64,000 bases of DNA from Acidobacteriota bacterium. GTDB lineage: Bacteria > Acidobacteriota > Terriglobia > Bryobacterales > Bryobacteraceae. Position 1 is the stretch's first letter, and the number at the start of each line of letters is the position of its first letter. The position numbers and the translations under genes are program-made. A model generated the notes under the pieces. That model was given only the letters and a program-made list of their open reading frames with translations, searched no databases and was not told the DNA's origin. This document shows, piece by piece, positions 9,128 to 19,000 of the stretch. Location: NCBI GenBank assembly GCA_018268715.1, contig JAFDVZ010000006.1, positions 62,001 to 126,000 on the forward strand, in the 5' to 3' direction.

Positions 9128-10054
9128 TCAATCTCCCTTTAGACGCAGCGTGCCGCGCAGTTGGGCCACGCTTGCGATGTTTTCCTCTTCGAGAAAGCGG
9201 TCCAGTTCGCCGGTGATGCGGCCGACGGCGGCGGGGTCCCAGAAATTGGCGGTTCCCACCTCGACGGCCGTGGCGCCCGCGATGATGTATTCGGCCGCGT
9301 CGATTCCCGTGGATATGCCGCCGATGCCCACCACCGGGATGCGCACCGCCTGGCAGGCTTCGTACACCATGCGCAACGCGATGGGCTTGATGGCGGGACC
9401 GGAGAGGCCTCCGAATCCGGCGCCGATGCGGGCGCGGCGGGTGCGGGCGTCGATGGCGAGCGCAATGAAAGTGTTGGTGAGCGAGAGGGCGTCCGCGCCG
9501 GCCTGCTCGGCCGCCTGGGCGAGCGGTTCGATACGGGCGACGTTCGGCGACAGCTTGACGACGAGCGGCCGCCGGGCGACCCGCCGCACCATCCCCACCA
9601 CTTCGGCGAGCAGCCCCGCGTCGGCTGAAAACGCGATGCCGCCGTGACGCGTGTTCGGGCAGCTGACGTTCAGTTCGTAGCCGGCAAGGCCGGGCGCATC
9701 CTCGAGCACGCGCACCACCTCGACGTAATCCTCGGGCGTGTAGCCGAACACGTTCGCGAAGACGGCTGTGCCGGCGTAGGCGGCCAGATGCGGCAGCTTG
9801 TCTCGGACGAAGGCTCTGACGCCGATGTTCTGCAGGCCGATCGAGTTCATCATGCCGCCGTGGGTCTCCCACAGCCGGGGCGGCGGGTTGCCGGGCATGG
9901 GCTCGCGCGACAGGCCCTTCACCACGAAGCCGCCGATGGAGTGCAGGTCGAGGATTTCGGCAAACTCGACGCCGTAAGCGAATGTGCCGGAGGCCGCGAG
10001 CACGGGGGCGCGTAGCGGGATTCCACACAGTTCGACGGCCAGGCGGGTGGACAT
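9128..10054 (-). CDS. pyrD: dihydroorotate dehydrogenase class 1B, catalytic subunit
   Basis: 308 residues from ATG 10054, where the family N-terminus begins (MSTRLAVELCGIPLRAPVL). The FMN barrel shows NSIGLQN, the catalytic cysteine loop ELNVSCPNTRHGG, KLSPNVARIEPLAQ and the phosphate-binding GIGGISTG. Use of cysteine as base marks class 1. It oxidises dihydroorotate to orotate in pyrimidine synthesis. Class 1B enzymes normally pair with PyrK, which is not in this window. It heads the pyrD-ridA pair. Confidence 0.92.
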   Translation of the reverse strand: MSTRLAVELCGIPLRAPVLAASGTFAYGVEFAEILDLHSIGGFVVKGLSREPMPGNPPPRLWETHGGMMNSIGLQNIGVRAFVRDKLPHLAAYAGTAVFANVFGYTPEDYVEVVRVLEDAPGLAGYELNVSCPNTRHGGIAFSADAGLLAEVVGMVRRVARRPLVVKLSPNVARIEPLAQAAEQAGADALSLTNTFIALAIDARTRRARIGAGFGGLSGPAIKPIALRMVYEACQAVRIPVVGIGGISTGIDAAEYIIAGATAVEVGTANFWDPAAVGRITGELDRFLEEENIASVAQLRGTLRLKGD

Positions 10055-10131
10055 GGGCTGTAACTTGTAGGGTAACAACGTCGCGGGGCCAGGGCGCCGG
10101 ATGGGGCGCGGAGGCCTGGGCCGGCTGGAGT

Positions 10132-10176
10132 TCCCATACCCCAAGGGTGGGATTTTCCCGACGGCCTAAGGGAAAA
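10132..10176. promoter_or_regulatory. two adjacent inverted repeats in the pyrD / kinase divergent region
   Basis: TCCCA and CCC at 10132-10141 pair with GGG and TGGGA at 10145-10152. Directly after, TTTTCCC (10153-10159) pairs perfectly with GGGAAAA (10170-10176). They lie 80-120 bp upstream of both divergent genes and look like operator or leader hairpins. The regulator is unknown. Confidence 0.4.
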
Positions 10177-10236
10177 ACTTGTTATCCTCTATGCAACTCG
10201 ACATCTACTGCCGAATAGACTAGAGAGAATTCGGCT

Positions 10237-13200
10237 GTGCTTTCTCATTTTCCAATCACGGACCGCGGAAGCGCTTTCACAGACCTGCTGCTCGAGTGGA
10301 TCGACGATCCGTTGCTGCTGGTGGAGAACGGCGCCGTGGTCGCCGCCAACGATCGGGCCTGCGAGTTGTGCGGGCGTTCGCGGGAGAACTTCGCCGGCAT
10401 GCCGATGGGCGCCGCGATCGACCTGCTCTACCACAGCGCCGAGCGTCTGCCTGAATCGATCGCCGACACGGCCGACGTCGAGGTTCACCGGCTGGCGGTG
10501 GAGGGGCGTCCCTACCAGGTGGCGGTGATGCGGCTGCCCTCCGTGCTGACCATCGAGGAGAGCCTGTACCGGCGCGTGTTGCAGCGCAACTTCGACGCCT
10601 ATTGGATCACCACCGACGAAGGCCGTTTTCTGGATTTCAGCGACAGCTACGCCGAACTCACCGGCTACACGGCCGAGGAACTGCGGCAGATGACCATCGG
10701 CGACGTCGACCACGAGCACGCCGGCTGGCAGATCGCCTCCCGAGTGTCGAGCATCCGGCGGGCCGGCTTCGACCAGTTCGAGGTGCGCCAGAAGGTGGGC
10801 GAGTGCCGCTTCATGGATTTGGAAATCCGGCTGTCCTATCTGCCGCGCGCGGGCGGACACGTGGTGGGATGCGTGCGGGACATCACCGCCATCCGGCGCG
10901 CGCAGAGCGAGGCGACACGCTCCGAGCGCACGCTGGGCATCGTGGAAGCGTCCATGCGGCTGGCGCGTACGGGGGAGGATCGCAAGGCGCTGCTCGACGG
11001 CGTGTGCGCGGCCATTGTGGACATCGGCCGCTATCCGCTCGCCTGGATCGCCGTTCCGGACCCCGGAGAGCCGGGCCTGGTGCGCGCCGAGGCGGCGGCC
11101 GGCCAGCATAAGGAATACCTGGACGAGGCGGTGATCAGCATCGACGACACGCTGCTCGCCCCACGCGCCGAAGGCGATGAGACCGAGCCCATGGCGGTAT
11201 GCAACGACTTCGCCTCGGCCGACTTCGCGCCCTGGCGGGAGCAGGCCATCCGCCACGGATTCGCTTCCTCGCTGAGCCTTCCTTTGAAGTCCGGCAAGAA
11301 GGCGACCGCGGCGCTGAACATCTACGCCTCCGAACCGGACGCCTTCACCGAGGACGACATCCGGGCCCTGGCGCAGGTGGTGGAGGCGATCGAACTGGGG
11401 CTCGAGGTGGCCTCCAAGCGGGCCAAACAGAAGGCCATCGAGCAGCACGCCACCGACTGGGACGACTCCTTCCGCGCCGCCTTCGAACAGTCGCTGAACG
11501 GCATGGTGGTGTACGGGCTCGACGGCCACATCTTGGACGCCAACGCGGAATTCTGCAGCCGCATGGGCTATACGCGGCAGGAACTGCTGGCCATGCACAT
11601 GACCCAGATCGTGCCGCCGGAGTATGCGCCGGTGTTCTCCGAACGGCTGGCGGCGGTGGGCAACGACGGCTTTGCCGCCTTCGAACTGCCGCATGTGTCG
11701 CGCGACGGTTCGGTGCATCCGCTCGAGTTGACCTGCCGCACCTACGCCTATGGCGACAACCAGATCGTGCTGGCCATCGTGCGCCGGCCGGATCAGCCCG
11801 CGCAGGCTACCTCGGAATCGGTGCAACTGGCCGTGCAGGCTTCCCGGCTGGGGCTGTTTGACTGGGACCTGCGCACCAATAAGGTGGTCTATTCGAACGA
11901 ATGGAAGGCGCTGTTCGGCTACGGCGAGGAGGAAATCGGCGACGACTTCGGCGAGTGGGAGTTGCGCGTCCACCAGGACGACGTCGAACGGATGGTGGCC
12001 GATCTCAAGGCGTACCTGGAAACGCGGGGGCGGGGGTATGAGGCCGAATTCCGGATGCGTCGCAAGGACGGCGCCTACCGCTGGATCCTGGCGCGGGGAG
12101 CCGTGTTGTACGGGGCCGACGGGCAGCCCGAACGCATGCTCGGCTCGCACGCCGATATCACGGATCGGAAGCGTTTGGAGCAGCAGAACTGGCAGTCGCG
12201 CAAGCTCGAAGCCGTGTCGCGGCTGGCGGCGGGCGTCAGCCACGACCTGAACGACCTGCTCACCATCATCAACGGGTACTCCGAGCTGATTCTGCCCGGC
12301 TTGTACGAGGGCGATCCGCTGAAGGAGCGGATACAGGCCATTCGCGAGGCGGGCGAGCGGGCTTCCCGGCTGACGGGCCGGCTGACCGGACTGTCGCCCC
12401 GGCACTTGGGCGCGGCTCGGGTGGTGAATCTGAACAGCGTGGTCACGGAACTGGAGGACACGCTACACCGTCTGCTCGGCGAAGGGGTAGTACTCGAAAC
12501 GAACCTGTCTACGGTGATTCCTTATCTCCGGGCAGAGCCTTCGGCGTTAGTGCAACTGGTGATGCAATTGGCGGTGAACGCTCGGGAATCGATGCCGGAA
12601 GGGGGGAAACTCTCGATTTCGGTGCGAGTGGCGCGGACGCTGCCTCCTCATATGAGCGCCGGCCAGGCCGCTACGGGCCCGTTCGTTTCGCTGATCGTGT
12701 CCGACACCGGCGCGGGGGTGGACGAGGAGACTCGGCTGCAACTGTTCGACCCGTTCTTCCACCGGGGCCCGGTGCATTCCGGCAATCTGGCGCTGCCGGC
12801 GGTGTACGGCATTGTGAAACAACACGGCGGGATGATCGCCGCGTCGAGCGACCCGGGCAAGGGGACCGAATTCCAGGTCTATTTCCCGCTGGCTGAAGCG
12901 TCGCCCGACGCCGCTCCCGAGGCGGCCGGGACGCCGGCGCCCAACGCGGGTCCGCGGGCGGCCATCCTGCTGGTGGAACGGGATCCGGCGCTTCGCAGGT
13001 TCGCGGCGGAGGCTTTGCGCGCATCCGGTTACGCCGTGCAGGAGACGTCGGAGGCGGGCGAGGCGTTGCTGTACGCCGAGAGCCACCCGGATTCGGTGCA
13101 GCTGCTGGTGAGCGGCCAGGAACCGACCGGCCTCGACGGGCGCAAACTGGCCGAACGGATCGGCGAATACCAGCAAGGGCTGCGTGCGCTATGGATGAGC

Positions 13201-13290
13201 TCCGAACCGCCGGCGGGGCCCGGGGTGGTGGTGAAGCCCTTCACGCCCGCTGAACTGGCTCAGGCAGTACAGGGCGTACTGTCGGACTAA
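10237..13290 (+). CDS. multi-PAS/GAF histidine kinase with degenerate C-terminal receiver
   Basis: 1017 residues, soluble. Order: PAS (about 15-60), PAS (115-235, FDAYWITTDEGRFLDFSD), GAF (235-395), PAS (405-525, NGMVVYGLDGHILDANAEF), PAS/PAC (530-650), dimerisation helix with H669 (GVSHDLNDLL), ATPase domain, receiver (909-1017). The N box (NARESMP) and G1 (DTGAGVD) are kept. The G2 box, expected as GTGLGLA, reads SGNLALP near 848. In the receiver the phospho-acceptor Asp is Gly960 and the acidic pocket reads ER instead of ED, while the late Lys (VVVKPF) remains. Autokinase activity is therefore doubtful, and the receiver is a pseudo-receiver. It sits 135 bp before a second kinase gene. Confidence 0.88.
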   Translation: MLSHFPITDRGSAFTDLLLEWIDDPLLLVENGAVVAANDRACELCGRSRENFAGMPMGAAIDLLYHSAERLPESIADTADVEVHRLAVEGRPYQVAVMRLPSVLTIEESLYRRVLQRNFDAYWITTDEGRFLDFSDSYAELTGYTAEELRQMTIGDVDHEHAGWQIASRVSSIRRAGFDQFEVRQKVGECRFMDLEIRLSYLPRAGGHVVGCVRDITAIRRAQSEATRSERTLGIVEASMRLARTGEDRKALLDGVCAAIVDIGRYPLAWIAVPDPGEPGLVRAEAAAGQHKEYLDEAVISIDDTLLAPRAEGDETEPMAVCNDFASADFAPWREQAIRHGFASSLSLPLKSGKKATAALNIYASEPDAFTEDDIRALAQVVEAIELGLEVASKRAKQKAIEQHATDWDDSFRAAFEQSLNGMVVYGLDGHILDANAEFCSRMGYTRQELLAMHMTQIVPPEYAPVFSERLAAVGNDGFAAFELPHVSRDGSVHPLELTCRTYAYGDNQIVLAIVRRPDQPAQATSESVQLAVQASRLGLFDWDLRTNKVVYSNEWKALFGYGEEEIGDDFGEWELRVHQDDVERMVADLKAYLETRGRGYEAEFRMRRKDGAYRWILARGAVLYGADGQPERMLGSHADITDRKRLEQQNWQSRKLEAVSRLAAGVSHDLNDLLTIINGYSELILPGLYEGDPLKERIQAIREAGERASRLTGRLTGLSPRHLGAARVVNLNSVVTELEDTLHRLLGEGVVLETNLSTVIPYLRAEPSALVQLVMQLAVNARESMPEGGKLSISVRVARTLPPHMSAGQAATGPFVSLIVSDTGAGVDEETRLQLFDPFFHRGPVHSGNLALPAVYGIVKQHGGMIAASSDPGKGTEFQVYFPLAEASPDAAPEAAGTPAPNAGPRAAILLVERDPALRRFAAEALRASGYAVQETSEAGEALLYAESHPDSVQLLVSGQEPTGLDGRKLAERIGEYQQGLRALWMSSEPPAGPGVVVKPFTPAELAQAVQGVLSD

Positions 13291-13425
13291 GCCGCGCCAG
13301 CCACTTTGCAGGTATTGATTGCGCCTCCAGTACTATTACGGTTCCAAACCGCGCAGACAACAGCGGTCCCCGCGCTAAGGTAAATCGCCGATTAGCGGCG
13401 GCGGCCTAACGTACGAAAATTAAGC

Positions 13426-15372
13426 GTGGGAAAGTGGACTGTCCCCGAGCAGAATACTGTACGTCCCGCGCGTTTCCGACCGTTGTCGTACAAAGTCTCG
13501 GTGTTCACCGGCGTGCTCGTAGTCTGGGTGGCGGCTACCATCCTGGCGCTCGATGCACGGCCGGACGTTCTTCAACCCTCGAAACTCGCCGCGCTGGGCC
13601 TGATCCTGCTGGCGGCGCTGGTCATCGCGAGGCTCGCCATCGGAGTGCTGGCGCGGCCGCTGTCGAAGCTCCAGGAAGGCCTGACGGCCGTCCGCATGGG
13701 GCGGCTGGAGCCGATCGCCGTCAGCCGGTCGCATGACGAAATCGAGTACCTGGGCGACTCGTTCAACCAGATGATCGCGGCGCTCGGGGCCTCCCGCGCC
13801 GAACTCCAGCGGCACAGCGAATCGCTCGAGGACGGCATCCGCCAGCGGACCGAGGAACTGGACCGGGCGATGCGTCAGGCCACGGCCGCCAGCCAGGCCA
13901 AGACCGAGTTTCTCGCCAACGTCAGCCACGAGTTGCGGACGCCCATGAACGGCGTGATCGGCATGATCGAGGTCACCCTGGACAGCCGCCTGAACTCCGA
14001 ACAGCGGGAGCACCTGGAAACCGCGCTGCGCTGCGCCTACTCGCTGCTGGCGCTGGTGAACGACATCCTGGACGTTTCCAAGATCGAATCCGGCAAGATG
14101 GTGCTTGAAAAGATTCCCTTCGACATCCGGCAACTGGTGACCGATTGCGTCGAAACACACCGGCAGGCCGCCCTATCCAAGGGTCTGGCCGTGGGGTGGA
14201 CGATCGACCCCTCGGCGCCGACGCGCATCACCGGCGACTCGCTCCGCATCCGCCAGATGCTGTCGAACCTGTTGAGCAACGCGGTGAAGTTCACCGACCA
14301 GGGCGAGGTTCATCTCGCCGTCGAGGCGCGTCCGGCCACCGACCGGACCTTCGAACTGGTGGTGTCGGTGCGCGATACCGGCCCGGGCATCGCGGCGGAC
14401 AAGCTGGCCGGGCTGTTTGAGCCGTTCACGCAAGTGGACGGAAGCGTCAGCCGCAGACATGGGGGCACCGGGTTGGGCCTGGCCATCACGCGCCGGCTGG
14501 CCCAGATGCACGGCGGCGCGGTGCACGCCGAAAGCACGCCGGGCGTGGGCAGCACCTTCACGCTGACCCTGTTGTGCGAGCCGACGGCGGCGGACGCTCC
14601 GGAAACCGCGGCGCCCGAACAGGCCGAGGCGCAGATTCCCGCTTCGCGACGGCGGGTGCTGGTGGCCGAGGACAATCTCATCAATCAGAAAGTGGTGACG
14701 GCCATCCTGCGGAAGAAGGGGTTTGAACCGGTTCTCGCCGGCGACGGGCAGGCCGCGCTCGACCTGCTGCGGGCCGCTCCGCCCGACTACTACGGCGCCG
14801 TCCTGATGGATGTCCAGATGCCCCGCATGGACGGACTCGAGGCGACCCGCGAAATTCGCCGCGATGCGCGCTGGACGGACCTGCCGATTCTCGCCATGAC
14901 CGCCCACGCCATGATCGGGGACCGGGACCGCTGCCTGCAAGCCGGCATGACCGGGTACGTGTCGAAGCCCGTGAATCCGGCGCATCTGATCTCGACGCTC
15001 GAGCGCCACATCCGGCAGGGGACGCGGCTCCTTGCGGCGCCCGAAACGGAGTCCGCCGCCCGCGCCTCCGCCATCGTCGCCAGCAGCGAATCGTCGCTCG
15101 CCGAGGGCATGGTGCAAGTGTTCCTGCAACTCGCGCCGGAGCGGCTGAGCCGGCTTTCCGCCGCCGCCCGCCGCGGCGATACGGCCAAGCTGGCGGAGGA
15201 GGCGCAACGCATCGCGAGCGCCGCCCAACGCATCGCCGCCGCCGGCGTGTCCGAGTGCACGCGGGCCATCACCCGCGCCGCCGCCGCCGGCGACTACAGC
15301 CAGGTGGAGGAGCAACTGGTTCGCCTGTCCGCGCAGATCGCCGCATTGGAACACCCGGCGACCGCCGTCTAG
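13426..15372 (+). CDS. membrane hybrid histidine kinase with receiver and degenerate Hpt
   Basis: 648 residues from GTG 13426. Two membrane helices (about 25-43 and 53-72) enclose a loop of only about ten residues, so there is no real periplasmic sensor. HAMP-like segment (73-125), coiled linker, dimerisation domain with H168 ([12 protein letters not shown]), a complete ATPase domain ([24 protein letters not shown]), receiver with D462 ([11 protein letters not shown]), then a helical Hpt-like domain at about 545-640. In Hpt domains the phospho-His lies in AHxLKG; here the motif reads AQRIASA, with Q594 at the His position. Phosphorelay through this Hpt is unlikely. A strong terminator follows. 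Confidence 0.9.
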   Translation: MGKWTVPEQNTVRPARFRPLSYKVSVFTGVLVVWVAATILALDARPDVLQPSKLAALGLILLAALVIARLAIGVLARPLSKLQEGLTAVRMGRLEPIAVSRSHDEIEYLGDSFNQMIAALGASRAELQRHSESLEDGIRQRTEELDRAMRQATAASQAKTEFLANVSHELRTPMNGVIGMIEVTLDSRLNSEQREHLETALRCAYSLLALVNDILDVSKIESGKMVLEKIPFDIRQLVTDCVETHRQAALSKGLAVGWTIDPSAPTRITGDSLRIRQMLSNLLSNAVKFTDQGEVHLAVEARPATDRTFELVVSVRDTGPGIAADKLAGLFEPFTQVDGSVSRRHGGTGLGLAITRRLAQMHGGAVHAESTPGVGSTFTLTLLCEPTAADAPETAAPEQAEAQIPASRRRVLVAEDNLINQKVVTAILRKKGFEPVLAGDGQAALDLLRAAPPDYYGAVLMDVQMPRMDGLEATREIRRDARWTDLPILAMTAHAMIGDRDRCLQAGMTGYVSKPVNPAHLISTLERHIRQGTRLLAAPETESAARASAIVASSESSLAEGMVQVFLQLAPERLSRLSAAARRGDTAKLAEEAQRIASAAQRIAAAGVSECTRAITRAAAAGDYSQVEEQLVRLSAQIAALEHPATAV

Positions 15373-15383
15373 CGACGCCAGTC

Positions 15384-15410
15384 GGGGGCGCATGGAGCGC
15401 CCCCATTTTC
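15384..15410 (+). terminator. intrinsic terminator of the hybrid kinase gene
   Basis: A perfect 8-bp stem GGGGGCGC/GCGCCCCC with the five-base loop ATGGA is followed by ATTTTC, 11 bp after the kinase stop. It also lies just past the end of the convergent small gene and may serve both. Confidence 0.75.
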
Positions 15411-15416
15411 CACCGT

Positions 15417-15590
15417 TCAGTTCCGAGCCGCGTCCAGCAGCCACAACAGGCCGCCGAGCACCGCCGCGATCAGTATGATCTTGATCGTCAGCGCGACGTT
15501 CTGCGCCGCGGTCATCGGTTTGTGCGCCGGCGCGGGCCCGGCGGAAGCTCCGGTCTCGGTTTCGACCGGGCGGACATTCGCTGATTGCAT
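15417..15590 (-). CDS. small single-pass membrane protein, unknown function
   Basis: 57 residues (MQSANVRPVETE...), too short for many gene callers. AAGGAG lies eight bases upstream of the ATG. The first 28 residues are polar and Pro/Ala-rich. Residues about 31-53 (NVALTIKIILIAAVLGGLLW) form one membrane helix, and the tail is short (DAARN). The strong ribosome site and clean helix argue that it is real. It converges on the hybrid kinase gene. No family was recognised. Confidence 0.65.
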   Translation of the reverse strand: MQSANVRPVETETGASAGPAPAHKPMTAAQNVALTIKIILIAAVLGGLLWLLDAARN

Positions 15591-15652
15591 ACACAACTCC
15601 TTGCGCCTCCCAATCCAGGGGGCGATCGTCGATCTTCAATTTGGGAACAGGA

Positions 15653-15994
15653 TCAGACGGGCAGGAGTTGAGGCGGAGCGCGGCTGCCGCACTGCCGGAC
15701 CGCGCCGTCGGTGCGGCTCGCCTGGGGCGGCTCATTGCTGATCGCCGGCAATACGGCGAGGACGATGCGCACCGGTCCCGCGGCGTCCAGGACCGGAGGC
15801 GTCCAGATGCGGAACTTAACCCTTTCGGCGGACGCGCTGACCGCGGCGGGCGTCGCGCCCCCACGTTCCAGGCACGCTTGGGATCCGAAAGCGGGATCGG
15901 AGGGAAGGAAGGCCCACAGTTGGGCGGCTAATACAACAGAAACGGCCAGAAAGGCCGCTGTTTCACGCCGCCGGATTGTCGAAACGCTTCCCAA
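15653..15994 (-). CDS. possible small secreted or membrane-anchored protein
   Basis: A 113-residue frame from TTG 15994. The N-terminus reads as positively charged (IRRRE) then hydrophobic (AAFLAVSVVLAAQLWAFL), like a signal peptide or anchor. The rest is low-complexity and Pro/Ala/Arg-rich. No Shine-Dalgarno is visible and no family was recognised. If it is not a gene, 15591-16020 is non-coding. Orientation matches both neighbours. Confidence 0.35.
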   Translation of the reverse strand: MGSVSTIRRRETAAFLAVSVVLAAQLWAFLPSDPAFGSQACLERGGATPAAVSASAERVKFRIWTPPVLDAAGPVRIVLAVLPAISNEPPQASRTDGAVRQCGSRAPPQLLPV

Positions 15995-16020
15995 TTGACC
16001 AGTTTAGCCGACGCGTCCGC

Positions 16021-16065
16021 AAAAAAACAGGGGCGGGCGAACGGCCGCAACCGTCGCTCCGCCCC
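16021..16065 (-). terminator. strong intrinsic terminator of the large Oar-type receptor gene
   Basis: On the minus strand a stem of about 14 pairs with two single-base bulges (GGGGCGGAGCGACGG against CCGTTCGCCCGCCCC, loop TTGCGG) is followed by TGTTTTTTT. It lies 25 bp after the receptor stop codon. Confidence 0.85.
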
Positions 16066-16089
16066 GAAATTCCCTGCCCCGGCCGGCCG

Positions 16090-19000
16090 TCAGAAGTGGA
16101 TTCGCAGGCCGAACTCCAGGTTTCTCGGCGTGTTGGCCTGGCCGGTGATGCGCCCGAAGGTGCTGGGGCTCGACAGGCTCAGGCTCGACGGGTTCGACGC
16201 CTGGAAGTGGTTCAGTATGTTAGTGAACTGGAAGCTCAACGTGCCGCCGATGCGCTCACCCCAGATGGCGAACTCCTTGGCCACGGTGGCGCCCAGGTTC
16301 CAGGTCGGCAATCCGCGCAGGTTCCCGTAACCGCCGCAACTGGTGTCGTAGCCGAGCACGCAACGCCGGAAGCCCGAATAGACGGCCGCCGGGTCGGCAA
16401 ACAGATTGAACCCGGTCGTGTTGTTGGTGCCGACGCCGCCCGAACCCGCCACCGCCCCGTGTAGCGTGGCGCCGCCGGTGTACGGCGTGATCGGCACGGC
16501 GCCCTCCGCGTTGCTGGTGATCGAGGTGGTCGAGGACTGCCCGAAGGACTGGTAGTAGCTGCCGCTGCCCGTCGTATAGGACACGCCGATCGGCGCGCCG
16601 CTTTGCGCGTAGAACAACGGCGCGATCATCCACCCGCCCAGAGTCCGCCCCAGTATGCCTTTCTGACCCTTGAACCAGGGCGTGGCGTAGGAGATGGCCA
16701 GGTTGTACAGGAACTTGTAATCGAAGCTGTTGGCCCCGTAATTGGCGTCGATGTTCCAGGGATCCTGCATCGTGTAGGAGCTGTTGTACTGGGCGAGCGT
16801 CGCCGTGCCGAGCGAACGGCCCCAGGTGAAGTTCGAAATGATGGTGGCGTTGTGGAAGTCGCGCGCCCGCCACGTCACGTACAGGGCGTTATAGTTGCCG
16901 TAGCCGAGCGAATTCACCATGGTGATCGAAGAAGCCTGCGCCGGCGAGCCCGAGATCATCGTGCGCCCCAGCCCCCAGCTCGACGCCTTGTTCAGCGATC
17001 CCCACAGGTCGGACACCTGCGCATTCTTGATCAGCGAGGTGAACGCCGAGGCCACGTACGCCGTGCAACTCGAGTAGGCCTTGCAGGAAGCCGAACTCGG
17101 GCCGCCCAGCGCCGCCTCGAAGAACGGCTGCGTGGCCACCGTGCCCGGCGCCGCGCCGTTGAACACCATGGCCTGGAACAGGGCCGAATACGCCTGCGCG
17201 AAGCTCTGGTTGTTCAGCGTCGTCATGTACGGCACCGCGTCCAGGTTCGTCTGCATCGTCTCGTTGTGGATCAGCCGGCTCATCATGCCGACCTCGAGGA
17301 TCGTCTTCGAAGTGAGCTGCCGCTGAATGCCGAGCGTGATGTTGTCGGTGCGCTGCGGCCGGTAGCCCGGATCGAGCACGCTGGTGTCGCCGGCCACCGC
17401 CGCTCCCCCCACGCCCGGGAAGAACGGCTGCGCCAGCGTCTGCGAGGCGGAGGGCAAGGGAGCGGTCATGCCGTCGGTCCCGATGCGGAACACCGTCGAA
17501 GGATCCACGCCGCCCGAACCCGCGCAGTTCCCCGTCCGCGTCGGGCCCTGGCACACCACCGCTTGCAGCAAGCCGACGCCCAGCAGCGGAGTCAGCACCT
17601 GGTTGACGCCGTTGATGCGTCCCCAGATCAGGCTGTAGCCGCCGCGGATCACCGTCCCGCCGTTGCCAAGCAGCTTGCCCGCCACCCCGTCGCTGTAGTG
17701 CGGATTCCAGGCCACCGACACGCGCGGGCTCCACTGCTTGTAGAACGGATCGTAAGGATACTTGCGGCCGCCGTTGGCGGTGTTGCCCACCAGCGCGAAG
17801 CCGAGCGACGGGTTATACACCTGCCCCTGCAACGCGGCCGATTTGCGCTTGCCCAGATAATCGGTGACGCTTACCGGAACCCCGCCCGTGTCCACCAGCA
17901 TCACCTGTTTGCCGGTCTCCTCCACCGGCGGAAGCTCCAGCGCATAGCCGATGCTGTAGGAGAGCGTGACGTCGGGCTTCACGCGCCAGGTGTCGCCGAA
18001 GTAACCCTGATAGTAATGAATCAGGCTCTTGTCCGACGCGCTCGCGCCCACCGGCTGCAGCGTCAGGCTGTTGCCCTGCCGCGTGTACACCACCTGCGGC
18101 TGCCCCACCAGTCCCAACACCTCCGAATAGAGCGCCGCGTAGATGCTCGTGTAGGATGAGCCCACCGTCGACGGAATGTAGGGAGAATTGGCGAAGTTGA
18201 TGTTGTTGCTGGTCACCTGATAGACGATCTGGTTGTTGATGCCGACGCCGTTATCGGTGCGCATGTGGTAGTCGAAGTTGCGCTGGAACGAGCCTCCGAA
18301 CTGGAACAGGTGCTTGCCCACCGCCCACGTCAGGTCGTCGCGCAACATGGTGTCCTGGCCGTCCCAAAAGCGCTGCCGGATGCTCTGCGTGTTCACGTTA
18401 TAGGGAATCAGGGCGTTGGTCCCCTCGGCCGTCGCGCTGGTGCCCTGGGCGATCTCCACCGCGCCGCCCAGCCCGGAAATCTGCGGCGGGGCGTTTTGCG
18501 TCCCCCACTGCCAGAAATTGCGCAGATAGCTGAAGCGGAAGTCGCTGATCAGCGTCGAGGTGATGTTGGTGGTCACGCCCGCCACGAAGAAGGACGGCAA
18601 CTGAGGCCGCGGCGCGGTCGCCTTCGGCTGTCCCACCGTATTGCCGGAGAATCCGCCGCCGATGTCCACCTGGTTCGTGGTCAGGTTGATGAGCCGCATG
18701 TAGCGGTAGCTCGACATGAAGCGCCAGTTCGGGCTGAAGTCGTGATCCAGCCGTCCGATGAAGGTGTTGGAAGTGAGCGGCGCGCGCACCGTCGACAGAT
18801 AACCCGCCGTGTTGACGCCGTCCGAGCCCGTGCCGCCGTAGTTGAAATCGTTGGGCAGCGGCATCATCTTGTTCCAGATCTGGCTGACGATCGGATTCAG
18901 TCCGATGCCGCGCGGATCGCACGTCGCCGCCCCGCACATGGCCGGCTGATACGTCGTCCCGTTCACCGTCACCGGGAAGGGATTCAGGTTGTACGGCTGA

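Noticed and set aside
10189-12405. 738-codon open frame antisense to the PAS/GAF kinase
   Set aside because: Complement of a well-supported kinase; low-complexity His/Arg/Gly composition and no motifs.
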